The notes under the pieces: model-generated
Told to the model about the DNA's origin: nothing
Seen by the model: the letters and a program-made list of their open reading frames with translations, nothing else
Databases searched by the model: none
Assembly (NCBI GenBank): GCA_035763085.1
Contig: DASUBV010000026.1
Location: 1 to 13,048 of the forward strand
DNA from: DASUBV01 sp035763085
Lineage (GTDB): Bacteria; Actinomycetota; Actinomycetes; Streptosporangiales; Streptosporangiaceae
DNA: 13,048 nt
Reading direction: 5' to 3'
Program-made: the position numbers and the translations under genes
Shown: in pieces, positions 1 through 6,376 of the stretch
How the letters are laid out: every line of letters begins with the position of its first letter
Numbering within the stretch: the first letter of the stretch is position 1

Positions 1-475
1 GGCGCGCGGCCGCGGGACCCGGGCCCGGGGCGGCTGACCCGGAGCGCGGGGCCGCCGCGGCCCGGTGCGCGGTGCGCCCGGCGGCGCGCCTGGAACGGCG
101 GGGGGCCGCGCTGGTGCCGTATCCGACCAGGACGTTGCCGCTGCGCTCCGGACCGGGCTCAGAATCCGCCGTCGGCGAACTGCCGGCGGCGACGGCATCG
201 GCCGTGACCACTCCGGGCTCGCGGAACCCGGACGCCGGCTCGCCGGCGGCGACGGTGATCAGGGGCTGCCCGACGGAGATGACGGTGCCGGGCGCGGCAT
301 GCAGGCGGGCCACGATGCCGGCGAAGGGCACCGGGACCTCGACCGCGGCTTTCGCCGTCTCTACCTCGACGACAATCTGGTCGACGGTGACCCGGTCGCC
401 GACATCCACGCGCCAGGCGATGACCTCGGCCTCGTCCAGGCCCTCGCCAAGGTCGGGCAGCAGGAAGTCAGGCAT
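1..475 (-). CDS. bkdC: Branched-chain 2-oxoacid dehydrogenase E2 (lipoyl acyltransferase), partial at left edge
   Basis: E2 carries the acyl group from E1 to CoA on a swinging lipoyl arm. The visible 158 codons start at ATG 475 and run off the left edge. Residues 1-77 form a lipoyl domain with the lipoylation motif ETAKAAVEVP, where Lys42 is the expected lipoyl site. A proline/alanine-rich linker follows, containing VLVGYG near residue 125, a stretch I associate with actinobacterial Bkd/Pdh E2 proteins. The peripheral-subunit-binding and catalytic domains would lie outside the window. The start overlaps the 3' end of the E1-beta gene by 8 nt, so translation is probably coupled. A weak GGGA lies about 5 nt upstream. 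Branched-chain rather than pyruvate specificity is inferred from the divergent Lrp-type gene and could be wrong; the lipoyl domain itself is clear. Confidence 0.9.
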   Translation of the reverse strand, partial: MPDFLLPDLGEGLDEAEVIAWRVDVGDRVTVDQIVVEVETAKAAVEVPVPFAGIVARLHAAPGTVISVGQPLITVAAGEPASGFREPGVVTADAVAAGSSPTADSEPGPERSGNVLVGYGTSAAPRRSRRAAGRTAHRAAAAPRSGSAAPGPGPAAAR

Positions 476-1517
476 GGTCATCCCACTGCAGCCGGGCGAT
501 GGCGTCGAGGATCCGGTCGGCGCTCGGGAGGTGGTGCTGCTCGAGGCTGGGCGGCGGGTAGGGGATGTCCAGGCCGGTGACCCGCACGATCGGGGCTTCC
601 AGGTAGTGGAAGCAGCTCTCGGTGAGACGGGCGACGATCTCGGCACCGTATCCGGCGAATCCGGACGCCTCGTGCACGACCACGGCGCGGCCGGTCCGGC
701 GCACCGACTCAGTCAGCGTCGCGTCATCGACCGGCGACAGCGAGCGCAGGTCGATGACCTCGGCGTCCCAGCCCTCCTCCACGGCGGCCTCGGCGGCCTC
801 CAGGGCGGTGGCCACCATCGCGCCGTAGGCGATGAGGGTCACGTCCTGGCCGGGCCGGCGGACCATGGCCTGGTCGATGGCCGGGCCGCCGGCCGTCAGG
901 ATGGCCTGCTCCCGGGACCAGTAGCACCGCTTGGGCTCCAGGAAGATGACCGGATCCGGGCAGTCGACCGACTGGCGCAGCAGGCGGTAGGCGTCCGACG
1001 GCGTCGCCGGGGTGACGACGCGCAGCCCGGGCGTGTGGGTGTAGTAGGCCTCCGAGGAGTCGCAGTGATGCTCCACGCCGCCGATGCCGCCACCGAACGG
1101 GATCCGCACCACGACAGGCAGCGCGATCCGGCCGCGGGTCCGGTTGCGCAGCTTGGCAAGGTGGCTGGTGACCTGCTCGAACGCCGGGTAGGCGAAGGCG
1201 TCGAACTGCATCTCGACGACCGGGATCATGCCGTTCATCGCCATCCCGATGGCGGTGCCCAGGATGCCGGACTCCGCCAGCGGGGTGTCGAAGACGCGGT
1301 GCTCGCCGAACCGCGCGGTGAGCCCGTCGGTGATGCGGAACACCCCGCCGAGCGTCCCGACGTCCTCGCCGAAGACCAGCACGCGCTCGTCGGCGGCCAG
1401 GCTGTCGGCCAGGGCCCTGTTCAGCGCGGCGGCCATGGTCACCGGCGGGCTGGCCGGGGCGGCGCCGTTGGTGTTCACCTGCGTGTTCACATCAGACTCG
1501 CTGAGCACGTCCGTCAC
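468..1517 (-). CDS. bkdB: 2-oxoacid dehydrogenase E1 component, beta subunit (branched-chain type)
   Basis: This is the beta subunit of the thiamine-diphosphate-dependent E1 decarboxylase, working as an alpha2beta2 heterotetramer with the product of the next gene upstream. The 349 residues are normal for the family after a poorly conserved N-terminal extension of about 25 residues. Typical motifs in order are GEDVG near 50, DTPLAE near 77, and PFGGGIGGVEHHCDS near 140 followed by EAYYTHTPGL, which shape the active site and the alpha-subunit interface. The GTG start at 1517 forms a GTGA overlap with the E1-alpha stop and has a GGAGGA ribosome site 7 nt upstream inside E1-alpha. The 3' end overlaps the E2 start by 8 nt. 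An internal start at the PVTMAAAL stretch is possible but lacks the coupling. Confidence 0.93.
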   Translation of the reverse strand: MTDVLSESDVNTQVNTNGAAPASPPVTMAAALNRALADSLAADERVLVFGEDVGTLGGVFRITDGLTARFGEHRVFDTPLAESGILGTAIGMAMNGMIPVVEMQFDAFAYPAFEQVTSHLAKLRNRTRGRIALPVVVRIPFGGGIGGVEHHCDSSEAYYTHTPGLRVVTPATPSDAYRLLRQSVDCPDPVIFLEPKRCYWSREQAILTAGGPAIDQAMVRRPGQDVTLIAYGAMVATALEAAEAAVEEGWDAEVIDLRSLSPVDDATLTESVRRTGRAVVVHEASGFAGYGAEIVARLTESCFHYLEAPIVRVTGLDIPYPPPSLEQHHLPSADRILDAIARLQWDDHA

Positions 1518-2626
1518 TGCCCGTCCTCCGCCAGCTCGGCCAGCAGCGCTGCCCGCTGCCGCTGGAGTGCGGCCGTCGGCCGCGCGTACACGTGGGCGAA
1601 CAGGTCGGCGGGGTCAGCCACGACATCCTCGTTCATGCGCGTGCGGACGCTGTCCGCGAACTGCTCGGCCTCGGCGGTGATCCGCCCGGTGGCCTGCTCG
1701 TCCAGCAGGCCCGCGGCCGTCAGGTAGGTCTCCAGCCGGGTGATCGGGTCCCTGGCCAGCCAGCTCTCCACCTCCTCGCCGGGCCGGTACCGGGTGGCGT
1801 CGTCGGCGTTGGTGTGCGCCTCCACCCGGTAGGTGACCGCCTCGATCAGCGTCGGCCCGCGGCCGGCGGCCTGGTCGATCGCCGAGCGCACCGCGGAGTA
1901 GACGGCGGCGGCGTCATTGCCGTCGATGAGCAGCGACGGGATGCCGTAGCCGATGCCCTTGGCGGCGAGCGTCGGCGCGGCGGTCTGCTTGGCTAGCGGC
2001 ACGCTGATCGCGTAGCCGTTGTTCTGCACCAGGAACACCACCGGCGCCTTCCACACGGCGGCGAAATTCAGCGCCTCGTGGGTGTCGCCCTCGCTGGTCG
2101 CGCCGTCGCCGAGCAGCACCACCGCGACCTGGTCCTGGTGCTTGAGCCGGGCGGCATGCGCCACTCCCACGGCGTGCAGGGCGCTGGTAGCCAGCGGGGT
2201 GCACTGCGGCGCGACATGGTGCTGGCCCGGGTCGTAGCCGCAGTGCCACTCGCCGCGCAGCAGCGACAGCGCCTCGACGGGATCCACCCCGCGCGTGATG
2301 ATCGCCACCGTGTCGCGGTAGGTGGGGAACAGCCAGTCCTGATCGCGCAGCGCCAGCACGCTGCCGACCTGGCAGGCGTCCTGGCCCCGCGAGGACGGGT
2401 ACACCGCGAGGCGGCCCTGCCTGGTCAGCGCGGTGGCCTGGGCGTCGAAGCGCCGCCCGATGACCATGCGACGGTGCAGGTCCGCCAGGACGCCCGGGCC
2501 GGGAAGCCCGAGCGTGCCCTGGTTCTGGCCGGCCTGGCCATCGGGGTCGATCAGCTGCAGGGGCGCCGCGCTCGGCAGCAGGCCGTCAGCGGCCGCCGCC
2601 CAGGTGGTGCCAGCGGGGGTCGTCAC
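1514..2626 (-). CDS. bkdA: 2-oxoacid dehydrogenase E1 component, alpha subunit (branched-chain type)
   Basis: The alpha subunit binds thiamine diphosphate and decarboxylates branched-chain 2-oxoacids from valine, leucine and isoleucine. The products are acyl-CoAs that feed energy metabolism or iso/anteiso fatty-acid starters. The ThDP fold is shown by GDGATSEGD (GDG at residues 173-175) and the closing NN at 202-203 (LVQNNGYAIS). The conserved AHTNADDATRYR loop lies further on. The chosen start is GTG 2626 (370 aa) because GGAAGG lies exactly 7 nt upstream. A GTG at 2641 in the same frame would put that Shine-Dalgarno inside the gene. It is first in the operon and ends in a GTGA overlap with E1-beta. 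Pyruvate E1 is the alternative assignment; the neighbouring Lrp-type regulator favours the bkd reading. Confidence 0.9.
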   Translation of the reverse strand: MTTPAGTTWAAAADGLLPSAAPLQLIDPDGQAGQNQGTLGLPGPGVLADLHRRMVIGRRFDAQATALTRQGRLAVYPSSRGQDACQVGSVLALRDQDWLFPTYRDTVAIITRGVDPVEALSLLRGEWHCGYDPGQHHVAPQCTPLATSALHAVGVAHAARLKHQDQVAVVLLGDGATSEGDTHEALNFAAVWKAPVVFLVQNNGYAISVPLAKQTAAPTLAAKGIGYGIPSLLIDGNDAAAVYSAVRSAIDQAAGRGPTLIEAVTYRVEAHTNADDATRYRPGEEVESWLARDPITRLETYLTAAGLLDEQATGRITAEAEQFADSVRTRMNEDVVADPADLFAHVYARPTAALQRQRAALLAELAEDGQ

Positions 2627-2641
2627 AGCAGTCCCTTCCAC

Positions 2642-2661
2642 GCACTCTGCTTAAAGTGTGC
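2642..2661. promoter_or_regulatory. Imperfect palindrome upstream of the bkd operon, candidate Lrp-type operator
   Basis: GCACTCT and AGTGTGC form arms (6 of 7 positions symmetric) around an AT-rich centre (GCTTAA), just upstream of the E1-alpha ribosome site. A locally AT-rich palindrome in a GC-rich divergent promoter region is what Lrp/AsnC proteins commonly bind. The regulator assignment is inference only. Confidence 0.35.
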
Positions 2662-2727
2662 CCCCCACGGCAGCCATCCCTCTAGGAGCGACAGGACAAT
2701 CAAGACAGATGGCCTTCACAGTACGGC

Positions 2728-2740
2728 TAGTCTGGCCAGA
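2728..2740 (+). promoter_or_regulatory. Candidate -10 box and perfect palindrome at the start of the Lrp/AsnC gene
   Basis: TAGTCT (2728-2733) fits the actinobacterial TANNNT -10 pattern and lies about 7 nt before the ATG at 2740, which has no ribosome site. A leaderless transcript is therefore likely. The perfect palindrome TCTGGCCAGA (2731-2740) overlaps this box and ends on the A of the ATG, a position suited to autorepression. No good -35 is visible. Confidence 0.35.
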
Positions 2741-3231
2741 TGACTTCAGACGGCCGGCCGCCGGAGCAGCCGCGCAGACAAATGGCGCCGATCGACGAGA
2801 CCGACCGGCTCATCATCGAGGAACTGCGCGCGGACGGCCGGCTGTCGATGCGCGCGCTGGCCGACCGGGTGCACATCTCCCGGGCCAGTGCCTACACCCG
2901 GGTGGAGCGGCTCCAGCAGGACGGGGTGATCACCGGGTTCACCGCGGTCATCGACCCCGAGCGCTACGGGTACGGGCTGTCGGCCTACGTCTACCTGGAC
3001 ATCGTCCAGCAGTCCTGGAAGGCGGTGCGCGGTCAGCTGCTGAGCATTCCCGAGGTCGACCACGTCGCGCTGCTGTCCGGCGAGCACGACATCGTGCTGC
3101 GGGTCCGCGCCCGCGACGCGGCGTCCCTGCGCGACGTGGTGCTCACCCGGCTGCAGGCGATGCCCGAGGTCCGCGCGACCCAGACTGTCCTGATCTTCGA
3201 GGAATTCACCCCCGGAGCCGTACCTGGCTAG
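2740..3231 (+). CDS. bkdR: Lrp/AsnC-family transcriptional regulator, probable bkd regulator
   Basis: A 163-residue protein with the two-domain layout of the family. A winged helix-turn-helix covers about residues 18-68 (DETDRLIIEELRADGRLS, then the recognition helix ISRASAYTRVERLQ). An alpha/beta RAM effector domain covers about 80-155. Such proteins form dimers or higher rings and sense amino acids or 2-oxoacids. In other bacteria an Lrp-type activator (BkdR) sits divergently to the bkd operon and responds to branched-chain amino acids; the same geometry here supports that role by analogy. ATG 2740 is preceded by a -10-like box but no Shine-Dalgarno, so it may be leaderless. A shorter start at ATG 2782 lies just before the conserved domain and has GGAG only at an unfavourable 15 nt. 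Confidence 0.88.
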   Translation: MTSDGRPPEQPRRQMAPIDETDRLIIEELRADGRLSMRALADRVHISRASAYTRVERLQQDGVITGFTAVIDPERYGYGLSAYVYLDIVQQSWKAVRGQLLSIPEVDHVALLSGEHDIVLRVRARDAASLRDVVLTRLQAMPEVRATQTVLIFEEFTPGAVPG

Positions 3232-3261
3232 CCCCGCCCGGTCTTGTCCGGCCGCCGGGGC
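3231..3261 (+). terminator. Weak hairpin after the Lrp/AsnC gene
   Basis: GCCCCG (3231-3236) and CGGGGC (3256-3261) pair as a 6-bp stem, with an inner CCGG/CCGG pairing. It begins on the last base of the regulator stop codon. There is no U-tract, and it overlaps the proposed paaZ -35 box, so it may be fortuitous in GC-rich DNA. Confidence 0.3.
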
Positions 3262-3273
3262 CCGGCGTAGCTT
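3244..3273 (+). promoter_or_regulatory. Probable promoter of paaZ
   Basis: TTGTCC (3244-3249) and TAGCTT (3268-3273) are separated by 18 bp and resemble a housekeeping actinobacterial promoter. The predicted start of transcription is near 3280, leaving a leader of about 36 nt that contains the GAAAGG ribosome site (3298-3303). Prediction by eye only. Confidence 0.5.
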
Positions 3274-3274
3274 T

Positions 3275-3292
3275 ACTGAACGTCCGGTCGGG
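3275..3292. promoter_or_regulatory. TetR-type inverted repeat over the paaZ transcription start
   Basis: The half-sites ACTGAACG and CGGTCGGG, two bases apart, match at 5 of 8 symmetric positions. This resembles the ACNGACCG/CGGTCNGT style of many TetR-family operators. The site lies immediately after the -10 box and across the expected transcription start. Phenylacetate genes in actinobacteria are controlled by a TetR-type repressor (PaaR), so a PaaR site is plausible; no regulator gene is in the window. Confidence 0.4.
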
Positions 3293-3315
3293 AAATCGAA
3301 AGGCTGAGATCACCG

Positions 3316-5340
3316 ATGACGGTCCTGCGCAGCTACGTCAGCGGCTCCTGGTACGCGCCGGGTGACGGGGAGCCGGTCCTCGACGCGGTGACCGGCGAGG
3401 AGGTCGCCCGCGTCTCCTCCGACGGCATCGACATGGCCGCCGCGCTGGAATACGGGCGGCGGGCCGGCGGCCCGGCCCTGCGCGAGCTGACCTTCCCCGA
3501 GCGGGCTGCGATGGTCAAGGCCGTCGGCGGCATGCTCCGCGAGCACCGTGACGAGCTGTATGCCCTGTCGGCGCGCACCGGCGCCACGCTGGGCGACGCG
3601 AAGTTCGATGTCGACGGCGGCATCGGCGTCCTGCTGAGCTACGCCAGCAAGGCCCGGCGGGATCTGCCCGCCGACCGGGTGTACGTCGAGGGCACGGTGG
3701 AGCCGCTGGGCCGCGGCGGGCAGTTCGCCGGCCAGCACGTGCTCAGCCCGCTGCGCGGCGTCGCCGTCCAGATCAACGCGTTCAACTTCCCGGCGTGGGG
3801 CCCGCTGGAGAAGCTGGCGCCCGCCCTGATCGCCGGCGTGCCCGCGCTGATCAAGCCGGCCACCCAGACCGCGTACCTGACCGCGCGGCTGGCCGAGCTG
3901 ATCATCGAGTCCGGGCTGCTGCCCGCCGGGGCCCTGCAGCTGGTCTGCGGCAGCGCCGGCGACCTGCTTGACCACCTGACCGAGCATGACCTGGTCGGCT
4001 TCACTGGCTCGGCCGCCACGGCGCGGCGGCTGCGCGCGCACCCGAACCTGGTCGCCCGGTCGGTGCGGTTCAACGCCGAGGCCGACTCGCTGAACTGCTC
4101 CATCCTCGGCCCCGATGCCGGGCCCGGAACGCCCGAGTTCGACCTGTACGTCAAGCAGCTCGTGACCGAGATGACGGTCAAGGCCGGCCAGAAGTGCACC
4201 GCGATCCGCCGGGCCTTCGTGCCCGCGGGCCAGCAGGACGCGGTGGTCGAGGCGGTGCGCGACCGGCTGGCCCGGGTCGTCGTGGGCAGCCCGGCCGACG
4301 AGAGTGTCCGGATGGGCGCACTGGCCAGCCTGGCGCAGCGCGACGAGGTCCGCCGCTCGCTGAAGGCCCTGACCGGCGCGGGGACGATGGTGTTCGGCGA
4401 TCCCCGGCACGTCGAGGTGGTCGGCGCCGACGACGAGCGGGGCGCGTTCTTGTCCCCGGTGCTGCTCACCGCCGACGGCGGCCGCGCCGAGCCGCACGAT
4501 GTCGAGGCCTTCGGGCCGGTCAGCACCGTCATGGCCTACCGCGACACCGACGAGGTGATCGCCCTGGCCGCGCGCGGGCGCGGCAGCCTGGCCGGCTCGG
4601 TGGTGACCGCCGACGCCGGCTTCGCCCGGTCGGTCGTGCTCGGCGTCGCGCCCTGGCACGGGCGGCTGCTCGTCCTCGACCGCGACGACGCCCCCGAGTC
4701 CACCGGGCACGGCTCGCCGCTGCCGATGCTGGTGCACGGCGGGCCGGGCCGCGCCGGCGGCGGCGAGGAGCTCGGCGGCCTGCGGGGCGTGTTCCACCAC
4801 ATGCAGCGCACCGCGGTGCAGGCCAGCCCGCGGATGCTGGCGGCCATCACCGGGCGCTGGGTCGACGGGGCCCCGCGCCAGGAAGGCGAGCACCCGTTCC
4901 GCAAGTCCCTCGCGCAGCTGCGCACCGGCGACACCGTGACCGCCGGGCCGCGCGCGGTGACCCTCGCGGACATCGAGCACTTCGCCGAGTTCACCGGCGA
5001 CACGTTCTACGCGCACATGGATGACGCCGCGGCGGCCGCCAACCCGTTCTTCGACGGCCGGGTCGCGCATGGCTACCTGGTCGTCTCCCTGGCCGCCGGG
5101 CTGTTCGTGGATCCCGACCCCGGGCCGGTGCTGGCCAACTACGGCATCGACAGCCTGCGCTTCCTGACACCGGTCTATCCCGGCGATGAGCTGACCGTCA
5201 CGCTGACCTGCCAGCAGATCAGCCCGCGCGCGGGCGACTACGGCGAGGTCAGCTGGGCGGCCGAGGTCACCAAGCAGGACGGCTCAGTCGCCGCCCGGTA
5301 CAACGTGCTCACCATGGTCGCCAAGGAGTGGAAGAAGTAA
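3316..5340 (+). CDS. paaZ: PaaZ: oxepin-CoA hydrolase / 3-oxo-5,6-dehydrosuberyl-CoA semialdehyde dehydrogenase
   Basis: This bifunctional enzyme of aerobic phenylacetate degradation opens the oxepin-CoA ring with its hydratase domain, then oxidises the resulting aldehyde with NADP+. Both domains are intact in 674 residues. The aldehyde dehydrogenase part (about 1-520) has Asn154/Asn157 in INAFNFPAWG, Glu255 in FNAEADSLN and catalytic Cys294 in AGQKCTAIRR. The MaoC-type hot-dog domain (about 530-674) has Asp562 and His567 in FTGDTFYAHMD followed by GRVAHGYLV. These positions are within one residue of the E. coli PaaZ catalytic residues as I recall them. ATG 3316 follows GAAAGG at 12 nt. No other paa gene is nearby, so the ring-epoxidase and CoA-ligase genes must be elsewhere, or this copy is a solitary paralogue. 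Confidence 0.93.
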   Translation: MTVLRSYVSGSWYAPGDGEPVLDAVTGEEVARVSSDGIDMAAALEYGRRAGGPALRELTFPERAAMVKAVGGMLREHRDELYALSARTGATLGDAKFDVDGGIGVLLSYASKARRDLPADRVYVEGTVEPLGRGGQFAGQHVLSPLRGVAVQINAFNFPAWGPLEKLAPALIAGVPALIKPATQTAYLTARLAELIIESGLLPAGALQLVCGSAGDLLDHLTEHDLVGFTGSAATARRLRAHPNLVARSVRFNAEADSLNCSILGPDAGPGTPEFDLYVKQLVTEMTVKAGQKCTAIRRAFVPAGQQDAVVEAVRDRLARVVVGSPADESVRMGALASLAQRDEVRRSLKALTGAGTMVFGDPRHVEVVGADDERGAFLSPVLLTADGGRAEPHDVEAFGPVSTVMAYRDTDEVIALAARGRGSLAGSVVTADAGFARSVVLGVAPWHGRLLVLDRDDAPESTGHGSPLPMLVHGGPGRAGGGEELGGLRGVFHHMQRTAVQASPRMLAAITGRWVDGAPRQEGEHPFRKSLAQLRTGDTVTAGPRAVTLADIEHFAEFTGDTFYAHMDDAAAAANPFFDGRVAHGYLVVSLAAGLFVDPDPGPVLANYGIDSLRFLTPVYPGDELTVTLTCQQISPRAGDYGEVSWAAEVTKQDGSVAARYNVLTMVAKEWKK

Positions 5341-5341
5341 C

Positions 5342-5356
5342 GGCAGCCGGGCTGCC
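5342..5356 (+). terminator. Short hairpin after paaZ
   Basis: GGCAGC and GCTGCC form a 6-bp GC stem with a CGG loop, two bases after the paaZ stop. No U-tract follows. It may act as a weak terminator or only as a 3'-end stabiliser. Confidence 0.3.
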
Positions 5357-5402
5357 CGGCGCTAACCTCAGGCTTACCCGCCCCGGTCCCTGGAGGCAGT
5401 CC

Positions 5403-5435
5403 GTGCCGCAGCACCCGTGCGCAGCCGCCCCGTGA
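5403..5435 (+). CDS. Ten-codon leader ORF coupled to the HAD gene
   Basis: The only good ribosome site here, GGAGG (5392-5396), lies 6 nt before GTG 5403. That start opens a reading frame of just ten codons (MPQHPCAAAP). Its TGA (5433-5435) overlaps the GTG at 5432 of the downstream HAD gene as GTGA. The geometry fits a translated leader that delivers ribosomes to the main start. It has one Cys and one His codon, too few to claim amino-acid attenuation. It may alternatively be a chance frame, with the HAD gene starting at GTG 5417. Confidence 0.35.
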   Translation: MPQHPCAAAP

Positions 5436-6160
5436 ACCTCGGCGACTTCGACGCGCTGAGCTTCGACTGCTACGGCACCCTGATCGACTGGGAAGCCGGC
5501 CTGGCCGCCGTGCTCGGCCCGTGGGCCCGCGAGCGCGGCCTGGACCGGACCGGCGAGCAGCTGCTCACCGCCTACTCCCCCGCGGAGGCCGCGGTGGAGG
5601 CCGAGTACCCGGCCGACCTGTACCCCGACGTGCTGGCCCGCAGCATGCGGCGGCTCGGCCGCGATCTCGGCGCGAAGGTCACCGACGCTGACGCGGCCCG
5701 GCTGGCGCACTCGGTGCCGGACTGGCCGGCGTTCGATGACTCGGCCGCGGCGCTGGCCGTGCTGGGCCGGCGCTACCGGCTGATCATCTTGTCGAATGTG
5801 GACCGGGCCTCGTTCGCCGGGTCGGCGCGCCGCCTGGGGGCCGAGTTCACCAGCGTGATCACCGCGCAGGACGCCGGCTCCTACAAGCCGAGCCCGCGCA
5901 ACTTCGAGGTGCTTCTCCGCGAGGCCGCCCGGCTGGGCATCGCGCGCGGCCGGCTCCTGCACGTGGCGCAGAGCCTGTTTCATGATCACGTGCCCGCCCG
6001 CCAGGCGGGGCTGCGCACCGTCTGGATCAACCGGCGGCACGCCCGTCCCGGCTGGGGCGCCACCCCGGAGCCCGCCATGCCGGTGACGCCGGACTGGGAG
6101 TTCCCGTCCATGACCGCCTTCGCCGCAGCCGCCGAGGCCGCCGCCGGGTCTGCCAGGTAG
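5432..6160 (+). CDS. HAD-superfamily hydrolase, type II 2-haloacid dehalogenase-like
   Basis: A 242-residue cytosolic HAD hydrolase. Motif I is FDCYGTLID with nucleophile Asp12, motif II is ILSNVD with Ser121, and motif III is YKPSPRNF with Lys152. The final acidic motif is replaced by the SLFHDHVPARQAG stretch. FDxYGTLxD and YKPxPxxF are hallmarks of L-2-haloacid dehalogenase-like proteins, which displace halide from 2-halocarboxylates through an ester on the Asp. Many family members, however, act on unknown phosphorylated or acyl substrates, so the true substrate is open. GTG 5432 is chosen because it forms a GTGA overlap with the short leader ORF. GTG 5417 in the same frame would add five residues but has no ribosome site at the right distance. 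It is the second gene of the plus-strand group, 91 bp after paaZ, and ends before a strong terminator. Confidence 0.85.
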   Translation: MNLGDFDALSFDCYGTLIDWEAGLAAVLGPWARERGLDRTGEQLLTAYSPAEAAVEAEYPADLYPDVLARSMRRLGRDLGAKVTDADAARLAHSVPDWPAFDDSAAALAVLGRRYRLIILSNVDRASFAGSARRLGAEFTSVITAQDAGSYKPSPRNFEVLLREAARLGIARGRLLHVAQSLFHDHVPARQAGLRTVWINRRHARPGWGATPEPAMPVTPDWEFPSMTAFAAAAEAAAGSAR

Positions 6161-6222
6161 CCGCCCGGCCTGGCGTGGTCATCGGGCCCGCGCCCGGCCG
6201 CCCGCCCCGCCACTCGCCCGGC

Positions 6223-6258
6223 GCTGGCCCGCCCGGCTACATAGCCGGGCGGGCCAGC
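6223..6258 (+). terminator. Strong 17-bp-stem hairpin terminator after the HAD gene
   Basis: Bases 6223-6239 and 6242-6258 are perfect reverse complements around CA, beginning GCTGGCCCG and ending GGGCCAGC. This is a far longer stem than chance would give. It sits about 60 bp after the HAD stop and about 120 bp before the next gene. There is no U-tract, as is common for actinobacterial terminators, and its symmetry would let it work in both directions. Confidence 0.75.
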
Positions 6259-6348
6259 CCGGCGCCTGCCGGCCGCTGGCTTACGCTGAGATCAGGGCAG
6301 CGGAGACGGGGGGACGCTGGCCGCCAGGCGCCCGTGACCCCGGAATGT

Positions 6349-6362
6349 CCGCTGATCAGCGG
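6349..6362. promoter_or_regulatory. Perfect 14-bp palindrome before the gamma-CA-fold gene
   Basis: CCGCTGATCAGCGG is a perfect 14-bp palindrome two bases upstream of ATG 6365 and 14 bases upstream of the preferred ATG 6377. It could be an operator or an mRNA hairpin next to the ribosome site. A possible -10 box, TACGCT, lies at 6282-6287 with no clear -35. Confidence 0.4.
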
Positions 6363-6376
6363 TCATGGGGGTGCAT

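Noticed and set aside
72..1727. Long plus-strand open frame of 551 codons opposite the bkd genes
   Set aside because: It is antisense to three well-supported genes with clear family motifs, its protein is low-complexity and rich in Arg/Gly/Ala, and it has no recognisable domain. Such frames are expected from strong third-position GC bias.
3310..5070. Minus-strand open frame of 586 codons opposite paaZ
   Set aside because: It is antisense to the complete PaaZ frame with all catalytic residues. The composition is Gly/Arg/His-rich shadow sequence.
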